A stretch of 64,000 bases of DNA from Maccoyibacter sp900556645 (GCA_958349535.1 CATWDJ010000008.1:23305-87304), one strand, 5' to 3'. Shown: positions 9,373 to 17,747, numbered from the stretch's first letter. The notes: generated by a model from the sequence alone, not told the origin. Made by a program: numbers and translations.

Positions 9373-10251
9373 TTATAATCCGTTGGCAATATCCATCAGA
9401 TACTGTCCGTACTCAGTCTTTAGAAGCGGCTCTGCCAATTTCTTCAACTGCTCTGCATCAATGAATCCGCGTTTGTACGCAATCTCTTCAATACAAGAAA
9501 TATATAAGCCCTGACGTTTCTGGAATGCAGATACGAAATCTGCTGCTGCCAGAAGCATGTCATGATTTCCGGTATCCAACCATGCAAATCCTCTTCCTAA
9601 AGTCTCTACGGACAAGGTCTGACGGCTCAGATATTCATTGTTTACACTGGTAATTTCAATTTCACCACGAGCGGAAGGTTTTACGTTTTTCGCAATCTCC
9701 ACTACATCGTTATCATAGAAGTAAAGTCCCGGTACTGCGTAATTGGACTTTGGATTTGCCGGCTTCTCTTCGATGGACAAAGCTTTGCCGTTCTCGTCAA
9801 ACTCTACCACACCGTATTCTCTCGGGTCTTTTACATAATAACCGAAGATTGTTGCTCCGCCTTCGTTCTCTGTACGCTCTGCGGCACTTCTCAGTACCTT
9901 GGAGAAACTCTGTCCATAGAAGATATTATCTCCCAAAACAAGTGCAACTGCATCCTTTCCAATAAACTCCTCGCCAATAATAAATGCATCTGCCAGTCCT
10001 CTTGGCTCTTCCTGAACAGCATACTCAAAACGCATTCCCAACTGGCTGCCGTCTCCTAATAATTCCTCAAATACCGGTAAATCTCTAGGTGTAGAAATAA
10101 TCAACACCTCACGGATTCCTGCCAGCATCAGTGTTGACAGTGGATAATAAATCATCGGTTTATCATAAACCGGCATAATCTGTTTTGAAATTGCTTTTGT
10201 TAATGGATACAGTCTTGTTCCTGCTCCTCCTGCTAAAATAATTCCTTTCAT
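9373..10251 (-). CDS. rfbA: Glucose-1-phosphate thymidylyltransferase
   Basis: 292 aa, the standard RfbA/RmlA length. GGAGTRLYPLT (8-18) is the nucleotide-binding loop; VLGDNIFYGQSF and EEKPANPKSNYAVPGLYFYD are family signatures. It makes dTDP-glucose from glucose-1-phosphate and dTTP, the first step for all dTDP-deoxysugars here: the 3-amino sugar of this operon, the RffA product at 20-21 kb and possibly rhamnose. First gene of the leftward operon, preceded by an extended -10 promoter. Very confident. Confidence 0.97.
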   Translation of the reverse strand: MKGIILAGGAGTRLYPLTKAISKQIMPVYDKPMIYYPLSTLMLAGIREVLIISTPRDLPVFEELLGDGSQLGMRFEYAVQEEPRGLADAFIIGEEFIGKDAVALVLGDNIFYGQSFSKVLRSAAERTENEGGATIFGYYVKDPREYGVVEFDENGKALSIEEKPANPKSNYAVPGLYFYDNDVVEIAKNVKPSARGEIEITSVNNEYLSRQTLSVETLGRGFAWLDTGNHDMLLAAADFVSAFQKRQGLYISCIEEIAYKRGFIDAEQLKKLAEPLLKTEYGQYLMDIANGL

Positions 10252-10325
10252 ATAAATTGTCCTCCTAATCTTCCAAATTCTTTTTATTTCGATACTTTAT
10301 GTTCAATTTTGACATATGCTATATT

Positions 10326-10354
10326 ATTATATCACGTTCTGATTGTAAATTCAT
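10326..10354 (-). promoter_or_regulatory. Extended -10 promoter of the exopolysaccharide operon
   Basis: On the minus strand TATAAT lies at 10331-10326, preceded by TGA (extended -10 TGn), with a poor -35 (ATGAAT) 17 nt upstream. The leader to rfbA is about 70 nt. This would drive rfbA through the flippase at the window edge. Confidence 0.5.
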
Positions 10355-10371
10355 TATTTTTTTATAAAGAA

Positions 10372-10403
10372 TGCTCCAAACGTTCTTTGTTTCGTTTGGA
10401 GCA
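10372..10403 (-). terminator. Hairpin after Rpn remnant, possible terminator
   Basis: Perfect 11-bp stem TGCTCCAAACG/CGTTTGGAGCA with a 10-nt loop. Leftward transcripts meet a weak U tract (TTCTTTAT) after it. It lies between the Rpn-family remnant and the rfbA promoter, so it would insulate the exopolysaccharide operon from upstream reading. Confidence 0.5.
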
Positions 10404-10432
10404 GTTATAATTATCTTTAATTTTTTCCTTCT

Positions 10433-10762
10433 TTACTGCTTTACCCGCTCTGTGCTGAGCTTTTCCGCTAATGTAATATTTTCTTCATCTGGATATTTTT
10501 CCAAAAATTCCATGACTTTCTGTACATACCCTTCCTCCATTTCCAGCATATCTGCTGTTTCCGTAACTGACAGTCCCTTTCGATATTTCCACCGGATCTG
10601 TTCTATCCGTTTCGCTTCGCCCAATAACAGACCTTGTTCTATCCCTTGGGCTACTCCGATTTCTCTCTCATCTCTCCAGATGATTGCAAGCTCCCGTTCC
10701 TCATCATATTCAAAGATACTCATCTGAATCGCCTCCGCTATTATCAGTATTTTAGATGTCAA
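10433..10762 (-). pseudogene. Rpn-family nuclease/transposase-like C-terminal remnant
   Basis: The protein from the internal start at 10723 reads MSIFEYDEERELAIIWRDE followed by a GIEQG/GEAKRIEQIRWK coiled segment and SVTETADMLEME, the usual C-terminal tail of Rpn (recombination-promoting nuclease, PD-(D/E)XK) proteins of Clostridia. The roughly 200 aa catalytic part that should precede it is absent: only 5 nt separate the reading frame from the next gene. It is therefore read as a 5'-truncated relic, perhaps still making a short peptide. Confidence 0.65.
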
Positions 10763-10767
10763 ACACT

Positions 10768-11172
10768 CTATTTCACCAACCTTGCCAACTGTTTTATCTG
10801 CGGATTACAAAACTCCATCCATTCCGGCGGCTCTACAGTTTCTTCGGTAACACTTCCATCTCCCCATGGGTTCATGGCTCCCAGCAAACCGTTGGTTCTT
10901 TTTACAATTTTTTTAGTGTGTCCTTTTGCATATTCGCAGGACTCCAACACACACATATGCTCCTGCACATTGGTAACCTTTCCGATTCCCACAATATATT
11001 CCAGCTTTCCCAAGGATTTATTGGTTTCCGGGTCTATAATATCCTCATCTCCCAAATAATATATCTGATATTTATCTCCTTCTTCTACTCCATGGACATT
11101 TCCACGGTTCAACACCACATGAAAATCATCTATTACCTGTGCTACCATTGCCCTTTCTTTACTTTCACTCAT
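10768..11172 (-). CDS. Uncharacterised 134 aa protein, FlgT C-domain-like
   Basis: Not recognised with certainty. Residues about 10-75 (VIDDFHVVLNRGNVHGVEEG, then EIIDPET-like and GIGKVTNV) resemble the small beta-barrel domain found at the C-terminus of FlgT and in related envelope proteins, in which a restated G-x-x-x-G-V-x-x-G-D motif is typical. The rest (NGLLGAMNPWGDGSVTEETV) has no clear match. No signal peptide or membrane helix. It follows a small membrane protein gene by 14 nt, so the two probably act together. Function unknown. Confidence 0.6.
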   Translation of the reverse strand: MSESKERAMVAQVIDDFHVVLNRGNVHGVEEGDKYQIYYLGDEDIIDPETNKSLGKLEYIVGIGKVTNVQEHMCVLESCEYAKGHTKKIVKRTNGLLGAMNPWGDGSVTEETVEPPEWMEFCNPQIKQLARLVK

Positions 11173-11186
11173 TTTATGCCCTCCTT

Positions 11187-11678
11187 CTATAATGTAGCAT
11201 TCCTAAAAATATATGGCTTGATTATAATCTTTTTACAGGATTTCGGTGTGATTTTGATTTCCAATTCCTGTATCTGTTCTTCGATACGAACAATAATCTT
11301 TTTATCGTCCTGTATGTTTTCTACATAACCGCGAGCAATCTCATATTCCACATCTCTTTCCAGCCAGTAAACCGTTACCAACATACCGTATTTGAATTGT
11401 TCTGATGGCTCCATCACAAACTGCCCCATACCCGTTACCGTTATGACTCTGGGATACTCCGGTGTTCTTTCCCTCTCTTTCTGGGAACGCATGACAGCAT
11501 AAATAATAATGCAGACGGCATAACATACCAGCATTACAATAATCAGCACATAAAACGGTACTTTATATGTACTGGAAAAAATATATTGAAGCAAACTAAT
11601 AAGCAGTAAAAAAATCACTGTCACAGACCCCAATAATACTTTATCCAGAGATTGTAATATCTTTTTTGTTTTTTTCAT
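11187..11678 (-). CDS. Uncharacterised two-helix membrane protein
   Basis: 163 aa. Two membrane helices (about 13-32 and 42-62, rich in Leu, Ile and Val) are followed by a cytosolic-type domain of about 100 residues with many beta-prone segments (PRVITVTGMGQFV, MLVTVYWLERDV, KKIIVRIEEQIQEL). The start KKTKKILQSL follows a minus-strand leader that begins in the 11.70-11.79 kb divergent region. First gene of a two-gene unit with the FlgT-C-like protein. No family recognised. Confidence 0.65.
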   Translation of the reverse strand: MKKTKKILQSLDKVLLGSVTVIFLLLISLLQYIFSSTYKVPFYVLIIVMLVCYAVCIIIYAVMRSQKERERTPEYPRVITVTGMGQFVMEPSEQFKYGMLVTVYWLERDVEYEIARGYVENIQDDKKIIVRIEEQIQELEIKITPKSCKKIIIKPYIFRNATL

Positions 11679-11759
11679 TGAACTGTCCTTTTTACTGATA
11701 CTTTCTATGATTTATACATTTTCATTTTATCATAAGAGGGAAAGAATAGCCAGTTCGTG

Positions 11760-11787
11760 TTGCACTTGTATCATTTTTATGTATAAT
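11760..11787 (+). promoter_or_regulatory. Sigma-A type promoter of acyltransferase pseudogene
   Basis: TTGCAC (11760-11765), 16-nt spacer, TATAAT (11782-11787), about 55 nt before the ATG at 11842, with GAGGAG as ribosome binding site. The intact promoter suggests the coding damage downstream is recent or reversible. Confidence 0.6.
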
Positions 11788-11841
11788 AAAAATACACCAA
11801 AAAAATAAGAAAATTCATATCAGAGGAGAATACGAAAGATT

Positions 11842-12899
11842 ATGTCTGATACAAAAGCAAGAAATATTAGTTATGATATTATGAGAATAACAGCTATTCT
11901 AATGGTTTTATATAATCATCGGGAAGCCTTTACATATTTTACACAGGTTCCATATATGAGTCTCAAATATATATTGATGATTAGTGCGTCTGTTTTGAGC
12001 CGATGTGGCCCACCATTATTTTTTATGATTTCCGGAGCATTATTACTTGGCAAAACGGAATCTTTTTCTAAAATATTCCGCCATAGAATTTTACGAATAT
12101 TTATTGTAATGATTCCATTAGCATTATTGGCTTATTTTACTTGGGGAGAAAGCGTAAAAGCAGATGGATTTGTTTCGGTCTACACGACAAAGCTCAATTG
12201 GTATTTATATGCTTATATTGCCTATCTATTCATGTTACCTTTTTTAAGAGTATTGCCCAAAACATGAATGAAAACCAGAAAAAACTATTTTTGATACTTA
12301 CGATAATGACATACACCTTAAGCGGAATATGCATTCCACTGTCTATCAGCGAGCATTTTACCGGCAATATGACACTTTTTAATTCTACTTGGGCAAGTGA
12401 TTGTTGGCAGATAACATTTCCTATTTTGGGATTTCTATTAGTAGATTTTTCAGAAAATGAAACGAATCCAAATAAAAAGAAACGTTTAGGATGGATATTA
12501 CTAATTGGTACAATATTAAACTTTATATTGGCAATCCTTCTGATGAGTTACGATATAAAAGCAAATGGAGGTGCCAATCAGGAACAAATATTGCAACATA
12601 GCGTGCTACTTCCGTGTTGTTTCATTGTTTATGCACTTCATACCGGTTTGAAAAACAAAAAATTGAATCATCAGTTTTTAAATAACTTCCTTGCAGAGTT
12701 ATCAGGAGCAACATTTGGTATTTTTTTAATAGAAACACATACCTCTTATTCATCCATGATATTTAATCATGTTCTTATGATTGAGCCTTATATTGGACGA
12801 TATATGTGCAGTATTGTATCTATCTTATGTGAATTTATAATTTACTTTATAGTTGTCTTTTTACTCAGAAGAATCCCTTGCATCAGGAAGCTTCTTTAA
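11842..12899 (+). pseudogene. Acyltransferase family 3 (OafA/WecH-like), frameshifted
   Basis: Two overlapping frames together encode one polytopic acyltransferase-3 protein of about 350 aa. The first frame (11842-12267) holds the family start RNISYDIMRITAILMVLYNH with the conserved Arg and His and several membrane helices, then stops after LPFLRVLPKT. The second frame continues as IAQNMNENQKKLFLILTIMT to the end at 12899. One missing base near 12245-12255 explains the break; restoring it reads ...LRSIAQN. Such proteins O-acetylate or succinylate surface glycans. It is the only plus-strand gene in the glycan loci and is probably non-functional unless the shift is a sequencing error. Confidence 0.8.
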
Positions 12900-12959
12900 T
12901 TCAAGCCATACTTTCACCTTCATAGAAATTTAACAAAGAAGCGTTTTATACAGAAAAGG

Positions 12960-12990
12960 AGCTGCACACTAATTACTTAGTGTGACAGCT
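12960..12990. terminator. Hairpin between convergent pseudogenes
   Basis: AGCTG-CACACTAA / TTAGTGTG-A-CAGCT forms a 13-bp stem with a 4-nt loop between the 3' ends of the plus-strand acyltransferase and the minus-strand small gene. It can serve both directions, though the U tracts are poor. Confidence 0.5.
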
Positions 12991-13001
12991 CTCGCTTTCT
13001 G

Positions 13002-13483
13002 CTAAATTTCAAATTCTTCTATCTCTCGCTGGATATCACGCAGCATTGGAGTTTGTATTTCTTTACAACATGCTTCACTTAGGCAATCCTTTAAATCTTC
13101 TGCATTCATATTCATGCAAACACTATATAGAATATGTTCTTCATAGACACACAAATAACGTGTGTTTTGGCATGATTATCTTTTTTGGCAACGGAGGTAT
13201 CTAACCCCGCACTAAAGACTGCCCCTTTATATGCAACATTTGCTTTAGCTGAAAACTCTGATTCCAATCCATACTTAGATTCCTCCACATATGTACGGAT
13301 ATTGGAACTGGCATTCTCTTGAATATCATTCACATAGTATAGAATACCCTTCTTTTCCGCTAATGCTTCTACCTTTTTCTGGTCAAGGACTGCTGCACTG
13401 AAATTAATCTCCTTGATACTAGCATACGGATTTGTTACGGCATTATATGCCCGAAATAAATACAACAAATTTGAATTTCCCAT
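13002..13483 (-). pseudogene. Frameshifted small protein, MACPF-like fragment
   Basis: The ATG at 13483 follows GGAGG. The first frame gives MGNSNLLYLFRAYNAVTNPY and a segment YGLESEFSAKANVAYKGAVF followed by SAGLDTSV, a pattern like the transmembrane-hairpin part of MACPF/perforin proteins, then stops at 13112. Another frame continues without a gap as RYLCVYEEHILYSVCMNMNA to a TAG at 13002, so an extra CA unit (or one lost base) in the ACACAC run near 13160-13166 broke a protein of about 160 aa. The total is still far shorter than a full MACPF domain (about 350 aa), so it is a fragment. The family call is tentative. Confidence 0.5.
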
Positions 13484-13768
13484 AATTTCCTCCCTTTTTC
13501 CTCTGTTGTTATTTGTTTTGAATATTTTTATATATTCAATGTATACTTTTTGTAGAATATTGTCAGTTATTGAATTAAAATACAGAATTCCTACCAATCG
13601 TATTACAATCTCTAAATCGGTATTGTTAAGGTTTTCCGATGTTGTTCCACCTCATAGGTTTGAAACTTGATAAAATCCGAGGTTGGGAATGCGGGTATGA
13701 GGGATAATCAAGAGTTATCCTTTATGTTTTATTATACAAATATATTTTCTCATTCCTCCATTTTAAAA
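13484..13768. other. Intergenic region without a supported gene
   Basis: A+T-rich spacer between the frameshifted gene and the DprA-like gene. It contains a short imperfect hairpin near 13711-13731 (GGATAA/TTATCC). No convincing reading frame, RNA gene or repeat was found. Confidence 0.4.
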
Positions 13769-13795
13769 AGACCATCTATTTTACATAGATAGTCT
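13769..13795 (-). terminator. Terminator of the DprA-like gene
   Basis: AGACCATCTAT/ATAGATAGTCT stem (11 bp with one mismatch or wobble) followed on the minus strand by TTTTTAAAA, 4 nt after the stop of the DprA-like gene. Confidence 0.7.
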
Positions 13796-13798
13796 CCT

Positions 13799-14521
13799 TT
13801 ATATATTTGACCAATCAAACGATAATTGCTCATAGGAATCCTCTGTGCCTACTTGTTCCAGAAACAACTGCACATCTTCTCTTACTTTTAATATCTCCGC
13901 TTTTCCCAACTTCTCCACGTATTGATTTCCTGTTGCTCCCTTTAATATGCCTGCATAATAACAAGCCAATCTTTTATACTGCCTTATCGCAAATTCTACC
14001 GTATGCATGGTTCCGCTTTTTTCTTGAGCTTCTATCATCAAAACCCCTTGGCTAATCCCACTTTGGAGATAATCTCGCTCAACATACTGATACTTTTTTA
14101 TTGGAGTTCCAGGTGGATACTCACTTAAAATACATCCTCCATTTTCCAAAATTAATTCTGCCAACTTCCGATTCGATTTTGGATATACCTGCTCTATTCC
14201 GCAAGGTAAAATCGCAATACATTTTCCGTTCTTTGACAACGCACCACGCAACGCTTCCGTATCACACCCTAATGCCAGACCATTTACTACGTTCAATCCT
14301 TGTTCCGCAACCATCTGTCCCGTTTCATATGCTAACCGCAAACCCTCTTTCGAAGCATTTCTACTTCCGATTACCGCAACATTTTTATATGCATTAACAA
14401 TATCTATGTTTCCTTTATAATAAATTTTTTCCGGCTTTTTAGATAATCCTCGCAATAATAATGGATATTCTTTGTCTTGTATTCCACAGTATAAACTCTT
14501 TTCACAATTCTTATTTTGCAT
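13799..14521 (-). CDS. DprA/Smf-like protein (SLOG fold), accessory type
   Basis: 240 aa Rossmann-like DprA domain without the N-terminal SAM-like and C-terminal winged-helix parts of housekeeping DprA (about 290-370 aa). Landmarks: VIGSRNASKEG (50-60), NGLALGCDTEA (80-90, usual SGLARGID), LPCGIEQVYPKSN (105-117), SEYPPGTP (133-140), RDYLQSGIS (149-157) and EAQEKSGTMHT (164-174). The nucleotide-pocket motifs are kept. Its ATG abuts the TAG of the phosphoribosyltransferase gene, so both are made together. A role in natural competence is unlikely for this variant; a nucleotide-handling or defence role is inferred from the pairing. Confidence 0.8.
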   Translation of the reverse strand: MQNKNCEKSLYCGIQDKEYPLLLRGLSKKPEKIYYKGNIDIVNAYKNVAVIGSRNASKEGLRLAYETGQMVAEQGLNVVNGLALGCDTEALRGALSKNGKCIAILPCGIEQVYPKSNRKLAELILENGGCILSEYPPGTPIKKYQYVERDYLQSGISQGVLMIEAQEKSGTMHTVEFAIRQYKRLACYYAGILKGATGNQYVEKLGKAEILKVREDVQLFLEQVGTEDSYEQLSFDWSNI

Positions 14522-15061
14522 CTAGATCGCCTTTCCCAACGCGAACATCTCTACAACTCTCGCTCCGCGTTCCAATAAAATTTCTCTGCAAGCATATAAT
14601 GAATTTCCGGTAGTCGTAACATCATCCATAAGCAATACAATATCATTTGTAATATCCATATCACCTAATGTCTGAATAGACTTTAAGTGTACTGTTTTAT
14701 CTCTTCTTCCACCCGTTGCCAATTTCTCAACGCTACTATTTCTATTTAGATAGTAAACCTTATCCACACGTCCATTTTGTGCCAACAATTCGCCCAACTG
14801 ACTCATTCCTGTCACTTTTTTCGTTGCATCACTGGATGGTACAACACAGATTGTAACACCTTTACAAATTTCCAAATCCAACAAATCAAAAAAGTAACGA
14901 ACCGCACTTTCTTTTCCATCTTTTAAGTCTAATATTTTTCCACTAAATACATCAAATAACGGATTTTTTATTTTTCGTTCTCTATCCAACCAATATTTAT
15001 GATAGTTGCTATATACAACAATATCTCCGGTATCATTCCAACTTTCATTACAAAATACCAT
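14522..15061 (-). CDS. Phosphoribosyltransferase-domain protein paired with DprA-like gene
   Basis: 179 aa. The PRPP-binding loop is VLLMDDVTTTGNS (142-154), preceded by CVVPSSDATKK (72-82), as in type I phosphoribosyltransferases and ComF. Unlike ComF it has no zinc-finger N-terminus; instead it begins NESWNDTGDIVVYSNYHKYW. A separate, complete ComF is present at 38.5 kb, so this is not the housekeeping copy. It is first in a two-gene unit with the DprA-like protein and has its own leader (candidate -10 TATAAT at 15100-15095). The base or nucleotide substrate is unknown. Confidence 0.78.
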   Translation of the reverse strand: MVFCNESWNDTGDIVVYSNYHKYWLDRERKIKNPLFDVFSGKILDLKDGKESAVRYFFDLLDLEICKGVTICVVPSSDATKKVTGMSQLGELLAQNGRVDKVYYLNRNSSVEKLATGGRRDKTVHLKSIQTLGDMDITNDIVLLMDDVTTTGNSLYACREILLERGARVVEMFALGKAI

Positions 15062-15189
15062 AATCCATCTCCCAGCTCAAATTTGTTTTTATGAATTATA
15101 TCGTCCTTATTTCACACCAATCTTTTTGCAGCTTCATTGCTTTCTTATTATATCCCTGCCTTTCCTTTTCTCATATAGCAATTTTGCAC

Positions 15190-15238
15190 AAAAAACAACG
15201 GAGCCATTCCCAAAGAAATGCTGTACTCCGCTGTTTTC
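15190..15238 (-). terminator. Rho-independent terminator of rfbB
   Basis: AAAACA(A)CGGAG pairs with CTCCG(C)TGTTTT around a 22-nt loop, and the minus-strand 3' side runs into TTGTTTTTTG, 33 nt after the rfbB stop. Confidence 0.75.
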
Positions 15239-15270
15239 CAAGGATTCTTCTTGCCAAAGAATCTCATCTT

Positions 15271-16353
15271 TTATTTGTTATCATACATATCCTGATAATA
15301 TTTCTGGTAATCACCGCTGGTTACGTTCTTCATCCACTCTTCGTTCTCAAAGAACCATTTGATGGTCTTTCTGATTCCTTCCTCGAACATGGTCTCCGGA
15401 TACCAGCCCACCTCAGCCTTAATCTTATCCGGTGCGATGGCATAACGTCTGTCATGACCTTTACGGTCTGTAACATATTTAATCAGATTCTCGCTTACCA
15501 GTTCTTTTCTCGGATCTCCTTCCGGAAGCATCTCCTGAAGAGTATCTAAGATGATGTGGATAATCTGAATATTCTGTTTCTCGTTGTGACCACCGATGTT
15601 GTAAGTCTCAAATAATCTTCCCTGCTCCTGAACCATATCGATTCCTTTTGCATGGTCTTCTACATATAACCAGTCACGGACGTTCTTACCGTCACCGTAT
15701 ACCGGAAGGTCTTTTCCCTGTAATGCATTGTTGATAATCAACGGAATCAGTTTCTCCGGGAACTGGTACGGTCCATAGTTGTTGGAACAATTTGTAATGT
15801 TCGCCGGGAATTTATAAGTATCCATATAAGATTTTACTAAGAAATCTGAGGATGCTTTACTTGCTGAATATGGGCTGTGGGGATCATACGGAGTTGTCTC
15901 ATAGAAATAAGTTCCGTCATCCTCCAGTGAACCATAAACCTCATCCGTAGAAACGTGAAGGAATTTCTTATTCTCTTTGAAGCTTCCGTCCGGCAGCTCC
16001 CATGCTGCTTTTGCCGCATTCAGCATTACCAGAGTACCCAATACATTTGTCTTTACAAATACATCCGGGTTTTTGATACTTCTGTCTACGTGGCTTTCTG
16101 CTGCAAAATGAACAACTCTGTCAATATCATTTTCTTCAAAAATCTTATTGATGGTTTCGCTGTCGCAGATGTCCGCACGTATAAAAGTATAGTTGTCTCT
16201 ATTTTCTACGTCCTTTAAATTCTCTAAATTTCCTGCATAAGTCAGCTTGTCTACATTGATAATCCGAATTTCATTATCATATTTTTTGAACATGTAATGA
16301 ATGTAGTTTGAACCGATAAATCCGGCTCCTCCTGTTACCAAATAGGTTCTCAT
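15271..16353 (-). CDS. rfbB: dTDP-glucose 4,6-dehydratase
   Basis: 360 aa extended SDR enzyme. NAD loop GGAGFIGSNY (8-17); STDEVYG (135-141) supplies the Thr-Asp-Glu active-site triad of dehydratases; Y162-SAS-K166 is the catalytic YxxxK. NNYGPYQFPEKLIPLII is the usual RmlB stretch. It makes dTDP-4-keto-6-deoxyglucose, the branch point for FdtA (2.5 kb), RffA (20.3 kb) and RfbD (30.8 kb). It has its own promoter and terminator, so it is expressed as a single gene serving several pathways. Very confident. Confidence 0.97.
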   Translation of the reverse strand: MRTYLVTGGAGFIGSNYIHYMFKKYDNEIRIINVDKLTYAGNLENLKDVENRDNYTFIRADICDSETINKIFEENDIDRVVHFAAESHVDRSIKNPDVFVKTNVLGTLVMLNAAKAAWELPDGSFKENKKFLHVSTDEVYGSLEDDGTYFYETTPYDPHSPYSASKASSDFLVKSYMDTYKFPANITNCSNNYGPYQFPEKLIPLIINNALQGKDLPVYGDGKNVRDWLYVEDHAKGIDMVQEQGRLFETYNIGGHNEKQNIQIIHIILDTLQEMLPEGDPRKELVSENLIKYVTDRKGHDRRYAIAPDKIKAEVGWYPETMFEEGIRKTIKWFFENEEWMKNVTSGDYQKYYQDMYDNK

Positions 16354-16386
16354 CTAATAGGTTCCTCCTTAATCATAATTAACAAT

Positions 16387-16415
16387 ATTGTAACATTTTA
16401 TATCATATCATGCAA
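16387..16415 (-). promoter_or_regulatory. Sigma-A promoter of rfbB
   Basis: Minus strand TTGCAT (16415-16410), 17-nt spacer, TACAAT (16392-16387); AGGAGG precedes the ATG at 16353. Confidence 0.6.
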
Positions 16416-16443
16416 TCCTTATATTTTTAAGGATTCCTTAATA

Positions 16444-17388
16444 TTATTCCTGTTCTTCTTCCTTTTCATCATTCAAAATCTGCCGTACCACATACAGCGG
16501 TCTCTGCTTGGTCTGCATAAAAATATTACCCACATAGATGCCTACCAGTCCCACCACCATAATAATGATACCGCCAATCAGACAGTTGGTAGCGATAATA
16601 CTGGTCCATCCGGTTGCCTTTGTTCCGCAAAAATAATGAATTATCAGAATAATAATAGTTAAAAATGAAACTAACGTTACCAAAAAGCCAAATCCTACTG
16701 TAAACTTTAACAGCTTGTCTGACTGAGAAGTCAGAATCTCTCCCGCCATCTTCATTCTCTTTTTCATGTTATAAGAGGATTTTCCCTCATAACGTTCATT
16801 GTGTTCCACATCAATGGCTGTCTGCCGGAATCCCAGCCACTTCACATAAATTACAAATGCTCTGTGAAGTTCCCGCATCTTACAGTAATTATCTATTACC
16901 ACCCGCCGGCTGATACTGAAATTACAGATTGCCGGATCGTAGTTCCCATCCGATGCAAAGGAATATATCTTATAAAAAATCTTAGATACGAATACTTTTA
17001 ACGGAGAGTCCTTCCGGTTGGCTCTTCTGGCAAATACCACATCATAGCCTTCCTGTGCCTTGTTATAGAGATTCAATATTTCCTCCGGGCGGTCTTGCAA
17101 ATCACAGTCCATCACCACCACCCAATCTCCGGTGGAATAGTCCAGTCCTGCGGTAATGGCTTTTATCTGACCGAAATTTCTTGCCATCTCTATGCCTTTC
17201 ACTCTCCGGTCTTCTTTACATATTTCCTCAATGACCTCCCAAGAATTCTGAGGGCAGGCGTCATTTACCATAATAATCTCAAAATCCTCTGTAATTTGTT
17301 CCAATGTTTTTACCAGACGCTGGTGCAATTCACGAACTGCTGCCTTACAGCCATACATCGGAATTACTACTGATATGTCCATTTTCAT
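16444..17388 (-). CDS. Polyprenyl-phosphate glycosyltransferase (GtrB/ArnC/CsbB-like)
   Basis: 314 aa. A GT2 domain with VVIPMYGC (7-14), VNDACPQNSW (41-50), MARNFGQIKA (68-77) and DCDLQD (94-99) is followed by two membrane helices (about 230-255 and 268-291). This architecture belongs to the DPM/ArnC/GtrB/CsbB group, which transfers a sugar from a nucleotide donor to undecaprenyl phosphate. Directly downstream in the cluster's transcription order after the SMR-like pair, so the product is probably flipped by those proteins. It is the last gene of the 16.4-21.4 kb unit. Confidence 0.88.
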   Translation of the reverse strand: MKMDISVVIPMYGCKAAVRELHQRLVKTLEQITEDFEIIMVNDACPQNSWEVIEEICKEDRRVKGIEMARNFGQIKAITAGLDYSTGDWVVVMDCDLQDRPEEILNLYNKAQEGYDVVFARRANRKDSPLKVFVSKIFYKIYSFASDGNYDPAICNFSISRRVVIDNYCKMRELHRAFVIYVKWLGFRQTAIDVEHNERYEGKSSYNMKKRMKMAGEILTSQSDKLLKFTVGFGFLVTLVSFLTIIILIIHYFCGTKATGWTSIIATNCLIGGIIIMVVGLVGIYVGNIFMQTKQRPLYVVRQILNDEKEEEQE

Positions 17389-17405
17389 TTTCTCCTCTTA
17401 TTTCT

Positions 17406-17747
17406 CTACACGTAAAATATAAAAATCCCCAATAAAATCAACAGATTTCCAAAGACTTTTTTCTTGGTAATCGGCTCCTTAAAAAATCCAAAGCTTAAAA
17501 ACATAATCAAAATATATCCCAAAGATTCAATCACAGGACCGTTTTTATATTCAATTTTACGATAAGCCAGAATCATAAGAATCGTGGACATCACCATCAT
17601 TCCATAGCCTATTATGACATACGGATTCAGATATTCTTTTATCAGGCTGCCGTACTCTTTATTCGCACTTTTTTTCAGCAGAATCTGTGAAAAAGAAGAA
17701 ATCACAACCGCCAGCACCATAAATAACCAATAAATCATATTATTCAT
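17406..17747 (-). CDS. SMR/EamA-like small membrane protein, half-flippase
   Basis: 113 aa with four membrane helices (about 4-24, 45-64, 70-92, 97-112), an SMR/DMT half-transporter like ArnE/ArnF. FSQILLKKSANKEYG in helix 1 matches the SMR-type start. Its start lies 8 nt inside the end of the partner gene, so the two proteins are likely made together as a heterodimer. In Arn and related systems such pairs flip undecaprenyl-phosphate-linked sugars; the adjacent GtrB-like transferase supports that role. Confidence 0.8.
   Translation of the reverse strand: MNNMIYWLFMVLAVVISSFSQILLKKSANKEYGSLIKEYLNPYVIIGYGMMVMSTILMILAYRKIEYKNGPVIESLGYILIMFLSFGFFKEPITKKKVFGNLLILLGIFIFYV

Noticed and set aside
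13711..13731. Short inverted repeat after the frameshifted small gene
   Set aside because: Only six or seven pairs and no clear U tract, so it is not called as a terminator.
15095..15152. Two TATAAT boxes before the phosphoribosyltransferase gene
   Set aside because: Neither has a good -35 at proper spacing, so they are mentioned only as a candidate.
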